From contig JAEUOZ010000012.1 of the NCBI GenBank assembly GCA_016790225.1, forward strand, positions 1 to 64,000: a DNA stretch of 64,000 nt. Reading direction: 5' to 3'. Below the pieces are notes generated by a model. The model saw nothing but the letters and a program-made list of their open reading frames with translations, was not told where the DNA came from and did no database searches. The position numbers and the translations under genes were made by a program. The DNA is from Rubrivivax sp. (GTDB lineage Bacteria; Pseudomonadota; Gammaproteobacteria; Burkholderiales; Burkholderiaceae). Shown piece after piece: positions 63,280-64,000 of the stretch (its first letter is position 1; every line of letters starts with the position of its first letter).

Positions 63280-64000
63280 AGCGCTGCGGCGCTTCGACGT
63301 CGACTCCGCTTCAGCGTTAGCTTCCCGCAGCTGCGCCAGCTTCTCCGCGATGCGGATCTCCAGCCCGCGCGGCACGGGCTCGTAGAAGCGCGTCTCGGGC
63401 ATGCCGTCGGGCAGGTAGCGTTCTCCGGCCGCGAAGCCGTCTGCCTCATCGTGGGCATAGCGGTAGCCCGCGCCATGACCCAGGTCCTTCATCAGGCGCG
63501 TGGGCGCATTGCGCAGGTGTTCCGGCACCGGGCGCGTGCCATCGGCCTTGACAAAGGCGCGCGCCGCCTTCCAGGCCGTGTATACCGCGTTGGACTTGGG
63601 TGCGACCGCCAGATAGAGCACGGCCTGCGCGAGCGCCAGTTCGCCTTCGGGCGAGCCCAGGCGTTCATAGACCTCCGTGGCATCCAGCGCCACGCGCAGC
63701 CCGCGCGGATCGGCCAGGCCGATGTCTTCGCTGGCCATGCGCAGCACCCGCCGCGCCACGTAGCGCGGATCCACGCCGCCGTCCAGCATGCGCACCAGCC
63801 AGTACAGCGCCGCATCCGGATCCGAACCGCGCACCGCCTTGTGCAGCGCCGAGATGGTGTCGTAGAACTGGTCGCCGCTCTTGTCGTAGCGGCGCAGCTG
63901 GTCGCCCAGCGCCTTCTCCAGCGCTGCCTCGTCGATCTCGACGGCCTCACCCGCGGCGGCCAGCGCGTTCTCCACCGCATTCAGCAGCCGCCGTGCATCG
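63274..64000 (-). CDS. rarA: Replication-associated recombination protein RarA, C-terminal part
   Basis: The end of an AAA+ protein runs off the right edge; 242 codons are present. The visible region is the C-terminal portion after the AAA+ domain, with SGDQFYDTISALHKAVRGSD, DGGVDPRYVARRVLRMASED and KSNAVYTAWKAARAFV, all characteristic of RarA/MgsA/WRNIP1. It acts at stalled replication forks, interacting with SSB. The Walker motifs lie outside the window. It converges on the lrp gene with a 6-bp overlap of ends. Confidence 0.95.
   Translation of the reverse strand, partial: DARRLLNAVENALAAAGEAVEIDEAALEKALGDQLRRYDKSGDQFYDTISALHKAVRGSDPDAALYWLVRMLDGGVDPRYVARRVLRMASEDIGLADPRGLRVALDATEVYERLGSPEGELALAQAVLYLAVAPKSNAVYTAWKAARAFVKADGTRPVPEHLRNAPTRLMKDLGHGAGYRYAHDEADGFAAGERYLPDGMPETRFYEPVPRGLEIRIAEKLAQLREANAEAESTSKRRSAS

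Overview
This 64 kb window looks like the origin region of a high-GC betaproteobacterial chromosome, most likely Burkholderiales. The family is an inference; the nearest fit by memory is the Comamonadaceae / Rubrivivax-Leptothrix group. The evidence is the conserved block gyrB-dnaN-dnaA (minus strand) facing rpmH-rnpA-yidD-yidC-mnmE (plus strand), chromosomal parA and parB with two parS-like sites, a QueE with the CX14CX2C loop, beta-class GST, Bug-type solute receptors and DciA. No tRNA, rRNA, CRISPR array, prophage or transposase gene was seen.

Layout. 1-3.8 kb: end of a patD-like aldehyde dehydrogenase, an ammonium channel with a Pro/Ala-rich partner, and a LysR regulator. 3.9-10.7 kb: segregation and tRNA-modification cluster (parB, argC on the opposite strand, then parA-lysE-lipocalin-rsmG-mnmG). 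10.8-15.0 kb: small proteins and a tightly overlapping ABC exporter / secreted peptidase operon. 15.2-22.3 kb: GST, thioredoxin-like protein, a nuclease-fold protein, a lipoprotein, pirin, NnrU, and a 48-aa gene with its own terminator that automatic ORF calling would miss. 22.3-25.0 kb: Lrp regulator divergent from a saccharopine-dehydrogenase-like gene, then a thiolase. 25.2-27.8 kb: queC-queD-queE for preQ0 (queuosine) synthesis, with an unusual queD. 27.9-32.3 kb: ProQ-family RNA chaperone, TerB-like protein, membrane protein, nucleotidyltransferase. 32.4-43 kb: origin region and the membrane-insertion / tRNA-modification operon. 43-49 kb: apt, a K+/H+ antiporter, kdsD-kdsC-lptC and an SDR. 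49-57.8 kb: Gly-rich RNA-binding protein, GMC oxidoreductase, HDOD protein, two Bug receptors flanking an orphan ParA and a flavin/2Fe-2S reductase, DciA. 57.8-64 kb: livHMGF, alanine dehydrogenase with its divergent Lrp regulator, and the end of rarA.

The most unusual material is: (1) queD encodes three QueD domains in one chain, and domains 2 and 3 have lost complementary catalytic residues; (2) between queC and queD there are two 62-bp tandem repeats, each a 21-codon ORF whose stop overlaps the next start; (3) a ~270 bp multi-branched palindromic element lies at 54.0-54.3 kb; (4) two separated 31-nt hairpins share an identical CTTGA loop and compensating stem changes; (5) a strong intrinsic terminator near 51.8 kb and the 48-aa gene with a structured 3' region near 20.3 kb point to small transcripts. 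Coordinates and starts were read by eye; no database search or folding was run.
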